Assembly: GCA_963710205.1 (NCBI GenBank)
Contig: CAVPZG010000001.1
Span: 248,001-312,000 of the forward strand
Direction: 5' to 3'
Source of the DNA: Pacificimonas sp963710205
GTDB lineage: Bacteria > Pseudomonadota > Alphaproteobacteria > Sphingomonadales > Sphingomonadaceae
Length of the DNA: 64,000 nucleotides
Position 1 is the first letter of the stretch. Every line of letters begins with the position of its first letter. Shown in pieces: positions 16,317-25,282 of the stretch. The notes below the pieces were generated by a model. It saw only the letters and a program-made list of their open reading frames with translations. It had not been told where the DNA came from and made no database searches. A program made the translations under genes and the position numbers.

Positions 16317-17521
16317 GTGTGCAGTCGTTGAGAGCGGGCCCGGACGAACGCGGGCATTTCGGCCAGTTTGGCGGACGCTATGTGGCCGAAACACTGATGC
16401 CGCTGATCCTGGAGCTGGAGCGGGAATATGACCGCGCCAAGGCAGACCCGGCGTTCGATGCGGAATTTCGCGACCTGCTGACCAATTATGTCGGCCGCCC
16501 CAGCCCGCTCTATTTCGCGGCGCGCATGACGGAAGAGATTGGGGGCGCCAAGATTTATCTGAAGCGCGACGAGCTGAATCATACGGGCGCGCACAAGATC
16601 AACAATTGCATCGGCCAGATCCTGCTGGCGCGGCGCATGGGGAAGACGCGCATCATCGCCGAGACGGGCGCGGGCCAGCACGGCGTGGCGACGGCGACCG
16701 TGTGCGCGCGCTTCGGCCTCCCTTGCACCATCTTCATGGGCGCTGAGGATATCCGCCGCCAGCAGCCCAACGTCTTTCGCATGAAGCTGCTGGGCGCGGA
16801 AATCGTCAGCGTGACGGCGGGGCGCGGCACGCTGAAGGATGCGATGAACGAAGCGCTGCGCCACTGGGTCGCCCATGTCGCCGACACCTATTACCTGATC
16901 GGCACGGCGGCGGGCCCGCACCCCTATCCGGAGCTGGTGCGCGATTTTCAAAGCGTGATCGGTACTGAAGCACGCGAACAGATTCTGGAAAAGGAAGGCC
17001 GGCTGCCCGACCTGCTGGTCGCCTGTATCGGCGGCGGATCGAACGCCATTGGCCTGTTCCATCCCTTTCTGGATGACGAGAGCGTCCGCATCGTCGGCGT
17101 CGAAGCGGCGGGCAAGGGGCTGGACGGCGACGAACATGCCGCCAGCCTGGCCGGCGGGACGCCCGGCGTGCTGCACGGCAACAAGACCTATCTGCTGCAG
17201 GACGACGACGGCCAGATCACCGAGGGGCATTCCATTTCGGCAGGCCTCGATTATCCGGGCATTGGGCCAGAGCATAGCTGGCTGCACGAAATTGGCCGGG
17301 TGGAATATAAGTCCGCGACAGATCAGGACGCGCTGGAGGGGTTCAAATTCCTCTGCCGCACCGAAGGCATCATCCCCGCACTGGAGCCTGCCCATGCGCT
17401 GCATGTGGTGCGCGAGATGGCGGCGGAGATGGGCGGAGACGAGATCATCATCGCGAACCTGTGCGGGCGGGGGGACAAGGATATCTTCACCGTCGCGGAT
17501 GCGCTGGGGGTTGAGCTGTGA
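16313..17521 (+). CDS. trpB: Tryptophan synthase beta chain
   Basis: A 402-residue PLP enzyme that condenses indole and serine. It opens FGQFGGRYVAETLMP. The Schiff-base lysine lies in HTGAHKINN, followed by AETGAGQHGVATA, the phosphate-binding CIGGGSNAIG and SAGLDYPGIGPEH. It lies between trpF (4-base overlap) and trpA (31-base gap), forming the alpha2beta2 complex with trpA. Confidence 0.97.
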   Translation: MSVQSLRAGPDERGHFGQFGGRYVAETLMPLILELEREYDRAKADPAFDAEFRDLLTNYVGRPSPLYFAARMTEEIGGAKIYLKRDELNHTGAHKINNCIGQILLARRMGKTRIIAETGAGQHGVATATVCARFGLPCTIFMGAEDIRRQQPNVFRMKLLGAEIVSVTAGRGTLKDAMNEALRHWVAHVADTYYLIGTAAGPHPYPELVRDFQSVIGTEAREQILEKEGRLPDLLVACIGGGSNAIGLFHPFLDDESVRIVGVEAAGKGLDGDEHAASLAGGTPGVLHGNKTYLLQDDDGQITEGHSISAGLDYPGIGPEHSWLHEIGRVEYKSATDQDALEGFKFLCRTEGIIPALEPAHALHVVREMAAEMGGDEIIIANLCGRGDKDIFTVADALGVEL

Positions 17522-17552
17522 AAAATCCTCCCCGGAACGGAAAGGATTTGAC

Positions 17553-18341
17553 GTGAGCACACGCCTCTCCGCCGCCTTCGCCAAGAACCGCGCCGCGCTG
17601 GTTGCTTTTGTGACCGCGGGCGATCCGTCTGCGGAGAAAACATCCGCCATTCTGGACGCGCTGGTCGAAGCCGGGGCGGATGTCATCGAGCTTGGCATGC
17701 CGTTCACCGATCCGATGGCCGATGGCCCGGCGATCCAGGCGGGCGGAATCCGGGCGTTGGAAGCGGGCATGACGCTCAGGAAAACGCTCGGCCTTGCCGA
17801 GGCGTTTCGGGCGCGGCATCCGGATGTGCCGCTGATCCTGATGGGATATTTAAATCCGCTGCTGGCCTATGGAGGCGATTTTGCAAGAGACGCCTCAGCC
17901 GCCGGCGTCGATGGCTGCATCATCGTGGATCTGCCGCCTGAAGAAGATGACGAGATCGGTCCGGCGTTTCGCGCGGCCGGCCTGCACTGCATTCGGCTGG
18001 CGACACCGACCACCGACGCGGCGCGGCTGCCCGCCGTCCTCAATGGCGCGTCGGGCTTTCTCTACTATGTCTCGGTTGCGGGCGTGACGGGGACGGCGAG
18101 TGCCGAGACCGCCGATGTCGGCGAGGCGGTGGCGCGGATCAAGCGTGAGACGGAGCTGCCCGTCGCGGTCGGATTTGGCATCAGGACGCCCGAACAGGCC
18201 GCCCAGATCGCGCGCGTGGCGGACGGCGTCGTTGTCGGCTCCGCGATTGTCGATATCATCGGCGAAAACCAGGAAGATCCCGCGCCCGCCGTATTCCGTT
18301 ATGTGCAGAGCCTGTCAGAGGCGATAAAGAGCGCCACATGA
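17553..18341 (+). CDS. trpA: Tryptophan synthase alpha chain
   Basis: A 262-residue TIM-barrel protein that releases indole from indole-3-glycerol phosphate. The motifs ELGMPFTDPMADGPAIQ (catalytic Glu) and GVDGCIIVDLPPEE, YYVSVAGVTGT and VGFGIRTPEQA are all present. The frame is open far upstream inside trpB, but the protein begins MSTRLSAAFAK from GTG 17553, with GGAAAGG about nine bases before. It overlaps accD by four bases. Confidence 0.96.
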   Translation: MSTRLSAAFAKNRAALVAFVTAGDPSAEKTSAILDALVEAGADVIELGMPFTDPMADGPAIQAGGIRALEAGMTLRKTLGLAEAFRARHPDVPLILMGYLNPLLAYGGDFARDASAAGVDGCIIVDLPPEEDDEIGPAFRAAGLHCIRLATPTTDAARLPAVLNGASGFLYYVSVAGVTGTASAETADVGEAVARIKRETELPVAVGFGIRTPEQAAQIARVADGVVVGSAIVDIIGENQEDPAPAVFRYVQSLSEAIKSAT

Positions 18342-19207
18342 GCTGGCTGAACAACCTCCGACCGCGTCTCAAATTCCTCAAGAAGAAGGATACGCCCGAC
18401 AATCTGTGGGTGAAGTGCAAGGGCTGCGGGCAGATGATCTTTGAAAAGGATCTGAAGCAGAATCTGAGCGTCTGCCCGGAATGCGACCATCATGAGCGCA
18501 TCGGCCCCGCCGAGCGCATGGAGCAGCTGTTCGATGGCGGCGATTTCAGCCGTTTGCCCACGCCGAAAGTCGCCGACGACCCGCTGAAGTTCAAGGACCA
18601 GAAGCCCTACCCCGTACGCCTGAAGGCAGCGCGCGCGGCGACGGGCGACCAGGATGCGTTCGTGCTGGCGCGCGGCAGGATCGGCGGGACGGACTGCGTC
18701 GTCGGCGTCCAGAATTTCGCCTATATGGGCGGGTCCATGGGCATGGGCGTCGGCGCGGCCTTCGTCGCCGGCGCGCGCGTCGCGCTGAAAGAGGGGCTTG
18801 CCCTATATCGTCTGCACCGCATCGGGCGGCGCGCGCATGCAGGAAGGGCTGTTCAGCCTGATGCAGATGCCGCGCGCAACGGTGGCGATCGAGGAACTGA
18901 ACGAGGCGGGCTTCCTTACATCGTGGTGCTGACCGACCCGACAACGGGCGGCGTGACGGCCAGCTATGCCATGCTTGGCGATGTGCAGATCTCCGAGCCG
19001 CGCGCGCTGATCGGCCTCGCTGGCCAGCGCGTGATCGAGCAGACCATTCGCGAAAAGCTGCCGGAAGGGTTCCAGCGCGCGGAGTTCCTGCTGGAACATG
19101 GCATGATCGACAAGGTGGTGCACCGGAAGGATCTGGCGGCGACCTTGGGGCGTATCGTCGGCATGATGATGGGTAGGGACCGGCGGCAGCAGGCCGCAAC
19201 GGGCTGA
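18338..19207 (+). pseudogene. accD: Acetyl-CoA carboxylase carboxyltransferase subunit beta, two compensating frameshifts
   Basis: AccD transfers carboxyl from biotin to acetyl-CoA in fatty-acid synthesis. The zinc ribbon (C27, C30, C46, C49) and the C-terminal crotonase-like core (LPYIVVLTDPTTGGVTASYAML, then IGLAGQRVIEQTI) are normal. Residues about 155-191, however, do not match the family. Read in the next frame, the same DNA gives YIVCTASGGARMQEGLFSLM, the oxyanion-hole region that is missing from the zero frame. An extra T at 18798-18799 and a missing G in the run 18908-18910 would explain this. The open frame survives because the two shifts cancel. accD is normally essential, so sequence error is likelier than a true pseudogene. 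It overlaps trpA by four bases and precedes folC. Confidence 0.85.
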
Positions 19208-19208
19208 C

Positions 19209-20549
19209 ATGGAGCCGATCGTCGGCGACGGCGCGCGATCGGGCGATGCGGCGCTGGATGCGCTGCTGACCGAGGCGCGGGCGCTGCACCCGCAAAGCAT
19301 CGATCTGTCGCTGGGGCGACTGCAGGCGCTGCTTGAAAAGCTGGGCGATCCACAGGACATGCTGCCGCCGATATTTCATGTGGCGGGAACGAATGGCAAG
19401 GGCAGCACCTGCGCCTTTCTCCGCGCGGGGCTGGAAGCCGCCGGGCACAAGGTGCATGTCTATTCGAGCCCGCATCTCGTCCGTTTCAACGAGCGGATCC
19501 GGCTGGCGGGGACACTGATCGATGACGCGCTGCTGACCGCTCTGATGTCGGAAGTCATGCAGGTGAACGACGGCGCGCCGATCACTTTCTTCGAGCTGAC
19601 GACGGCGGTTGCCTTCACGGCTTTCGCACGCACGCCCGCCGACGCGCTGGTGCTCGAGGTGGGCCTGGGCGGACGGTTCGACGCAACAAACGTGGTGAAA
19701 GCGCCGCTCGTCACCGGCATCAGCCAGATCAGCCGCGACCATGAGAAGTTCCTCGGCGCCGACATCCTCGGCATCGCGGGCGAGAAGGCGGGCATCGCCA
19801 AGTCCGGAGTTCCGATGGTGACGGCCCGCTATCCCGCTGCCATTGCGGCGAAGGTCGCCGAAACGGCGGCGCTCGCCGGGGCGAAACTAGTGCCGCGCGG
19901 CCTCGACTGGGATGCGACTTTCTACAAGGGACAGCTGCACTACCGCGATGGCGAGGGCAAGCTGACGCTGACCGCGCCGCGCCTGCCGGGCGCGCACCAA
20001 CATGACAATGCCGCGCTCGCAACAGCGATGCTGCGCCATCAGGCGGCGCTGTCCGTGCCGGAGGCGGCATTGCGCGCGGGACCGGGCTGGGCGCACTGGC
20101 CCGCGCGGCTGCAGCGTCTGGAAACGGGGCCGCTGGTCGCATTGCTGCCAAAGGGTAGCGAGGTCTGGCTGGATGGCGGGCACAATCCCGCCGCCGGGCG
20201 CGCGCTGGCGGATTTCCTGCGGGGGCGGAATAAGGATGGCCGCCCGGTACAGCTGGTTGCGGGCATGATCGAGGGCAAGGACGTGCGCGAATTCCTGAAG
20301 CCGCTGGCAACCCGCGCGACCAGCCTCTATGCCGTCCCGGTCGCGGATCATATCTGCGTCCCGCCTGATGCGCTCGTAGAAATCGCATCAAGCTGTGGAC
20401 TGAGCGCGCAGGCTGCCCCGGACTTTGAAACCGCGCTGACAGCGCTCGCCCGCGCCGCCGACCCGGTTCGGCCGCCGCTGGTGCTGATCTGCGGATCGCT
20501 TTATCTGGCGGGCGAAGTGCTGAGCGCGAACAGGCAGCTACCCGTCTGA
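19209..20549 (+). CDS. folC: Bifunctional dihydrofolate synthase/folylpolyglutamate synthase
   Basis: A 446-residue Mur-ligase-fold enzyme that adds glutamate to dihydropteroate and folates. The P-loop is HVAGTNGKGST, followed by YSSPHLVRFNERIRL, LEVGLGGRFDATNV, SRDHEKFLG and EKAGIAK. A C-terminal WLDGGHNPAAGRAL block is also present. It begins one base after the accD stop. The accD-folC linkage is widespread in proteobacteria. Its stop codon is immediately followed, with no spacer, by the stop of the convergent metalloprotease-like gene. Confidence 0.95.
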   Translation: MEPIVGDGARSGDAALDALLTEARALHPQSIDLSLGRLQALLEKLGDPQDMLPPIFHVAGTNGKGSTCAFLRAGLEAAGHKVHVYSSPHLVRFNERIRLAGTLIDDALLTALMSEVMQVNDGAPITFFELTTAVAFTAFARTPADALVLEVGLGGRFDATNVVKAPLVTGISQISRDHEKFLGADILGIAGEKAGIAKSGVPMVTARYPAAIAAKVAETAALAGAKLVPRGLDWDATFYKGQLHYRDGEGKLTLTAPRLPGAHQHDNAALATAMLRHQAALSVPEAALRAGPGWAHWPARLQRLETGPLVALLPKGSEVWLDGGHNPAAGRALADFLRGRNKDGRPVQLVAGMIEGKDVREFLKPLATRATSLYAVPVADHICVPPDALVEIASSCGLSAQAAPDFETALTALARAADPVRPPLVLICGSLYLAGEVLSANRQLPV

Positions 20550-22091
20550 TCAATCGTTTTGGCTATCTTCCGCAATATTCATTGCCGCTTGGTAGAGTGC
20601 ATATCCATCTACAGCTGACTGCCCTTCGAGCGCCAGCAAATGGTCGGCAGCCAGCGCGGTCCCGGGCCTGTGCAGGAAAGACGCGACCGGAAGCAGCAAG
20701 GCATGCGAGGCATCGGTATCTCCAGCCTGCAGCAGCCCCGAGGCATAGGCGATGGAAATCTCCTGTACTTGAGGCGCAAGATTGTGCGCGGTCGCAAGAA
20801 TATTTAGCGCATTTTCGCTACTAAAGTCGCGTCCGTCGAGCACATATTTAAATAGCGTCGGCGCATGGCTAGGATCGAGAGCGAAGGCACGTCCGTAGGC
20901 CGCCCTTGCCTTCGCGCGAAGCCTGTATTCCTGTTCACCTGTTTCGCGCTCCCGATTCACGGAGCTTGTCGAAGCCTGTTGTAAGGCATCAGCATCGCGT
21001 GTCCACGTTACGCCCTCAAGATAATGGATTTCGGCATTTTCTGGATTCTCTTCGACCAACGCCTTTAGCCGGGCTCTGGCCTCGCTCGTGTCGCCAGTCA
21101 TTGCGAATCCCCGTGCGGCCACCCGCTGGGCGTAAGCGCTTTGGGGATATTTGCCTACGATCTTCAGGGTATCGGAAAGATAGTCTACCTCATCACGAAT
21201 AGCATAGGGTCGCCAGCTGAACATAAGATCCCGTAGCAGCAGATCGTCCGAGGCAGCGTCGAGTATAGACACGGATATATCGCGTTTTTCGCGGGTCAGG
21301 GGATATTCGGTATAAGCAAATTCATCGCTGCGAAAATATGCCCGTAACTTTGATGCGAGGGAAACCGGCGGCAGGTTGAAACGGTCCTGAAAGGCCGTCA
21401 GCCGGTCTTCGCCCTGCTGTATCGCTGTGAAGTAATCAGCGATGGCCGCAGACCTTTCGGAAGAGCGAAACAGCCAGTGCGTCAGCGCCCAGCCCTGCTG
21501 ATAAAATCCATAGCGCTTTCCATCCTCGCCGCCGCGCAACAGGTCTTCGAAATTCTGCCAGCTGCCCTGTTTCAGAAAATAGCCATAGGCATGGGGCGTG
21601 CGGCCGACCCGCATTTTACCATCTTCAAATACTACCGTCGAGAAGTAGGACGCGAACCCCTCGACATACCAGTCCGGATAGCCGAATGGAAAATATTGCA
21701 GCATGAAATGATGCGCGTACTCATGAAACAGGATTTCCTGCGGTTTCAGGCTGACCGACGACAGGGCGCGGCGCGAAACGGCGGCAGTTCTGAGCGTATT
21801 CGCCGAATAGAGGCCCATGGTGCCCGCACCCATTTTCAGGGATTGGCGGTCACCATCATCAAGAAGATAGATGTCGAGGGGAATGATTTCTAGGTCCGCT
21901 GGCGCGCCGGTCATCTGCAGTAGCAGCGCGTGAAAATCCTCAAGCTCGTTCACCAGCCGTTTCAGTTCGTCCGTTTTGCCATCGGTGTAGATGCGGAAAT
22001 GGTCGGTCTCTGCCAACTGCCAGGCACGGGCACATGCCGGTGAAAAGGAAGCGGCGAACAGAAGAAATGCCAATATTAGCTTGTTTATCAA
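20550..22091 (-). CDS. Secreted HEXXH peptidase-like protein with TPR-type C-terminus
   Basis: A 513-residue protein with a signal peptide (MINKLILAFLLFAASFSPACA). It has a gluzincin-like zinc motif HEYAH (123-127), with a glutamate 17 residues later in WYVEGFASYF (E144), which looks like an intact zinc site. The C-terminal half (from about 320) is helical with tetratricopeptide-like repeats (YAQRVAARGFAMTGDTSEARARL, ARAAYGRAFALDPSHAP). Base composition looks less GC-rich than its neighbours. It begins four bases inside the stop of the AmpG-like gene (ATGA-type overlap at 22088-22091), suggesting coupling. The substrate is unknown. Confidence 0.75.
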   Translation of the reverse strand: MINKLILAFLLFAASFSPACARAWQLAETDHFRIYTDGKTDELKRLVNELEDFHALLLQMTGAPADLEIIPLDIYLLDDGDRQSLKMGAGTMGLYSANTLRTAAVSRRALSSVSLKPQEILFHEYAHHFMLQYFPFGYPDWYVEGFASYFSTVVFEDGKMRVGRTPHAYGYFLKQGSWQNFEDLLRGGEDGKRYGFYQQGWALTHWLFRSSERSAAIADYFTAIQQGEDRLTAFQDRFNLPPVSLASKLRAYFRSDEFAYTEYPLTREKRDISVSILDAASDDLLLRDLMFSWRPYAIRDEVDYLSDTLKIVGKYPQSAYAQRVAARGFAMTGDTSEARARLKALVEENPENAEIHYLEGVTWTRDADALQQASTSSVNRERETGEQEYRLRAKARAAYGRAFALDPSHAPTLFKYVLDGRDFSSENALNILATAHNLAPQVQEISIAYASGLLQAGDTDASHALLLPVASFLHRPGTALAADHLLALEGQSAVDGYALYQAAMNIAEDSQND

Positions 22092-23441
22092 TTGAATGTT
22101 CTTTCCAGAGACTCTTCGGTTTCTTCCCCCGCCGTCCCAATGGCCTCATCGACCAGTCCGGTTCGCATCATCCACCAGTATATGAGGATACCCGGCAGGG
22201 CCGCGAACGTGGTCAGCAGATAGAAATTCACATAGCCGAAATTCTCGATCAGCTGGCCCGCGGTCGTGCCGGTCAGGAAGCGCCCGACGATGCTGGCGGC
22301 GGCGGAGATAAGGGCATATTGCGCCGCAGTGAAGCGAAGGTCGCAGAGCGCGGAGAAATAGGCGACGACCGCGACGCCGCCAAAGCCGGAGGCGAAATTC
22401 TCGAAGCCGATGGCGGCGGCCATGCCGAGATTGCTGTGCCCGGCTGCGGCAAGCGCGGCGAAACTGACGTTGCTCACCGCCATCAGGATGAGGCTGACCA
22501 TCACGGACATCTTCATGCCAAAGCGGCTATACGCCCAGCCGCCGACGAAAATGCCGACCATCAGCGCCCAGAATCCGACGCCGACATCGTAGAAGGCGAT
22601 TTCGCTGTTCGTGAAACCAAGATCGTCGAACAGCAGGCGGAAGGTCAGGTTGGCGAGCGTGTCGCCGATCTTGTGAACGAGAATGAACAGGAGCACGAGG
22701 AGCGCGCCGGATCGCCTCAGAAATTCGGCGAAGGGCGCGATGACGGCATCCAGTGCGGCGGCCACAGGCCCGCCGGGCGTTTCGCGATGGTCTGGCGTCG
22801 CGCCGGCTCGCCCATGATGAGGGCAGCGATCACGGCAGGCAGCACGAAGACGGCGCAGGCAATGTAGGCGAGCGGTCCAGTCTCACCGCCTCCGCGATGA
22901 CGAGCGCCATCGCCGCCGCCAGTGCCGCGCCGATGCGCCAGCCATATTGCACCATGCCGGAGCCGACGCCGAGTTGGCGGGGCTCCAGCAGCTCGATCCG
23001 ATAGCCGTCACTGACAATGTCATAGGTGGCGCCGCAGACCGCGAGGATGATCGCAGCCCATGCGGTATAGCCGATATTCGCGGACGGGTCGGAAAAGGCG
23101 AGGTTGACGATGGCGAGCGCCGCCAGCGCCGCCATCAGGAGAAGCCAGGACACGCGCTGTCCCATCCGGCCGATGACAGGCAACCGCACCTCGTCGACAA
23201 CCCAGGCCCAGGCGAACTTGAAATTATAGGCGAGGAAGGTGAGCGCGAAGAGCGTAACGGTCGATTTCTCGATGCCATCCTGCGCCAGCCGCGTGGTCAG
23301 CGTTGCCGCGATCATCGCAAAGATGCCGCCCTGCGTCATGCCGAAGGCCAGCGCCGCCAGCGGCGCGGGCTCCAGATACGCGCGGATGCCCTTCGGATGG
23401 CTGGTGGCGGCGGCGGACGGGGCGGAGGGGGCGTCGTTCAT
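22088..23441 (-). pseudogene. AmpG-like MFS transporter, disrupted by two frameshifts
   Basis: Two fragments encode one roughly 450-residue, 12-helix MFS permease of the AmpG/muropeptide type. The N-terminal part runs from ATG 23441 (PLAALAFGMTQGGIFAMIAATLTTRLAQDGIEK). The C-terminal part runs to 22088. Between them a stretch in a third frame reads LAYIACAVFVLPAVIAALIMGEPARR and is clearly the missing loop and helix. Each junction, near 22891 and near 22769, requires one added base, most simply a G in a short G run. The GTG opening the second fragment at 22765 is not a real start. This is either a recent pseudogene or two consensus errors. Family members import anhydromuropeptides. Confidence 0.75.
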
Positions 23442-23577
23442 GGCGGCCCTTATGCCGGGAATGGAACGTCAGGCTAAGCGATTTTTCAAGAGGGCGGAAA
23501 GGAGGCTACATCCGGTATCGCGGCATCTGGCGGGGCCTCCATTGTGGACTTTGTGTACTTGCGGCAGAAATCACCCC

Positions 23578-24030
23578 ATGGCCATGACCCCCGCCACTTC
23601 GGCCGACGTTTTCGCGCGCGATTACCTTCCCGCGGGAGGGAAGGATGCGAGCCGTCTCTCGCCGCTGCTCCAGTCAATCTGGGCGTTTTACCTTGCAGAA
23701 AGACCGTCTGGGCTCGCGGGACTCGAGAGCGATATGCTCCTTTTCCAAAGCGGCATCCAGGAACGGCGCTCGGGGCCATTCTTCGAAGTCGAACTGGTTC
23801 GTCAATTCGTTGAATTGGTGGAAGATAATCGGGAGTCTTACAGCCAGTTCCATCTCACATGCCGCTATGCCGCAGATGAAAGGCTCGCTGCGCTGGGGCG
23901 AGATGGCCGCTGGTGTCCTGATATTTCCCAGCTGGAAGACTTCTCGAACTGGGTCGAAGGTCATCCGGTGCTTTCCGCCGTTGATGACCTGCCCCGTATC
24001 AGGACCGAGATTGGTTGGGAGCCGGTTTAG
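23578..24030 (+). CDS. Hypothetical protein, 150 residues
   Basis: An open frame of about 150 codons from ATG 23578 (MAMTPATSADVFARDYLPAGGK), with no signal peptide or membrane segment and a mixed alpha-helical, acidic composition. I do not recognise a domain. GC content looks lower than the surroundings, especially 23760-23900, which hints at acquisition. The start is uncertain: no good ribosome site precedes 23578, and ATG 23584 is also possible. An inverted repeat GGAGGC/GCCTCC (23501-23506 and 23535-23540) lies in the 130-base gap upstream. Confidence 0.5.
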   Translation: MAMTPATSADVFARDYLPAGGKDASRLSPLLQSIWAFYLAERPSGLAGLESDMLLFQSGIQERRSGPFFEVELVRQFVELVEDNRESYSQFHLTCRYAADERLAALGRDGRWCPDISQLEDFSNWVEGHPVLSAVDDLPRIRTEIGWEPV

Positions 24031-24124
24031 CTTTGGCGTTCATTCCGGCGCGGCCCAATCCCCGCCGCCCATCCCCGCATTGCCGATAGCTGCGCGCGCT
24101 TTCCGGTCATGCTATGAGCCCGAT

Positions 24125-25279
24125 ATGGACATGCCTGCACAACATCTGCGCCCCACGGAAGGGCAGAAAGCGCTCGCTGCGCGTGTGAAGGCGGGCGGGG
24201 ACATGCGTGAGGCTGTGGTCTCGACAATCGATGCCAGTGTCTATCTGAGCGCGGAGCGTTACCGCGCGGAGCGGGACCGGCTGTTCGAGGCGATGCCGGT
24301 CGTCATCGCGCCGTCCGCGTTGCTGCCGGACGCGAACAGCGCGGTGACCCATGACGATTTCGGCATGCCGCTTCTCCTGACGCGGGACAAGGACGGGCGC
24401 CTGCGCATATTTCTCAATATCTGCCGCCATCGGGGGACGCGGCTGATGAATGCCGACGGCGTGGTGAAGGGGCCGCGCATTGTCTGTCCCTATCATGCCT
24501 GGGCCTATGCGAATGACGGCACACTGGCAGGTCTGCCGCGCGCCGAAAGCTTTCCGGGCATGGACAGGTCCGAGCGCGGCCTGATCCAGATGCCCTCATG
24601 CGAGGCGGGCGGTCTGATCTGGGCCGGTCTGGACCGCGCACGGGATTATGATTTCAGCTTTGCCGAAGGACCGCTGGCTGCGGATTTCGAAGCGCTTGGG
24701 CTGCCCGGCATGTACCTCTACGCGCGGCGAACCCACGTCGTGGCAGGCAACTGGAAGCTCATCATGGATGCGTTTCTGGAGAGCTATCATGTGCAGCGGC
24801 TGCACAAGGATACGCTGGCGCGCTTCTTCGCCGATGGCGAGGGCGCCGGCGACATGATCGGGCCGCACCAGCGCTCGCTGGTGACACGGCTGAAGGACGC
24901 ATCGGATCTGGATCTGGAGGACTGGACGGCTTTGCGAGAGGCTGGCACCTATACCTACCAGATGCTGCCGGGAACGGTCATCATCGCGTCGCCGGACTAT
25001 GTGAACATCATGACGCTGATGCCGCAGTCGGTGTCGGAAACCCGCGTCGAGGATTTCATGCTGATTCCGGAAGCGCCCCAGACCGAAAAGGCCGAGGCGC
25101 ACTGGGCCAAAAGCTGGGCGCTGCTGGACGGACAGGTATTCGGCGAAGAGGATTTCGGTGCCGTGGCGCTTGGCCAGCGCGGGTTATCATCGGGCGCGGT
25201 CGGCGATGTGCTGCTGGGCGGGCTGGAACAGGGCGTGAAGCGGTTTCACGACGAGGTCGAAAAGGTGCTGGCGGGCTGA
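24125..25279 (+). CDS. Aromatic ring-hydroxylating oxygenase alpha subunit (Rieske-type)
   Basis: A 384-residue Rieske oxygenase. The [2Fe-2S] ligands are C100-x-H102 and C121-x2-H124 (CRHRG ... CPYHAW), and the mononuclear iron site is seen as DAFLESYHVQRLHKD (H222, H227). Such enzymes hydroxylate aromatic or quaternary-amine substrates using electrons from a separate reductase, which is not in the window. The frame is open upstream, but ATG 24125 begins a sensible leader (MDMPAQHLRP). The substrate cannot be deduced from the neighbours. It ends three bases before the convergent DUF4139 gene stop. Confidence 0.88.
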   Translation: MDMPAQHLRPTEGQKALAARVKAGGDMREAVVSTIDASVYLSAERYRAERDRLFEAMPVVIAPSALLPDANSAVTHDDFGMPLLLTRDKDGRLRIFLNICRHRGTRLMNADGVVKGPRIVCPYHAWAYANDGTLAGLPRAESFPGMDRSERGLIQMPSCEAGGLIWAGLDRARDYDFSFAEGPLAADFEALGLPGMYLYARRTHVVAGNWKLIMDAFLESYHVQRLHKDTLARFFADGEGAGDMIGPHQRSLVTRLKDASDLDLEDWTALREAGTYTYQMLPGTVIIASPDYVNIMTLMPQSVSETRVEDFMLIPEAPQTEKAEAHWAKSWALLDGQVFGEEDFGAVALGQRGLSSGAVGDVLLGGLEQGVKRFHDEVEKVLAG

Positions 25280-25282
25280 CCG

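Noticed and set aside
14945..17770. A 941-codon minus-strand open frame across pyrF, trpF and trpB
   Set aside because: It is antisense to three unmistakable genes, and its composition (His/Arg/Gln rich) is typical of a shadow frame.
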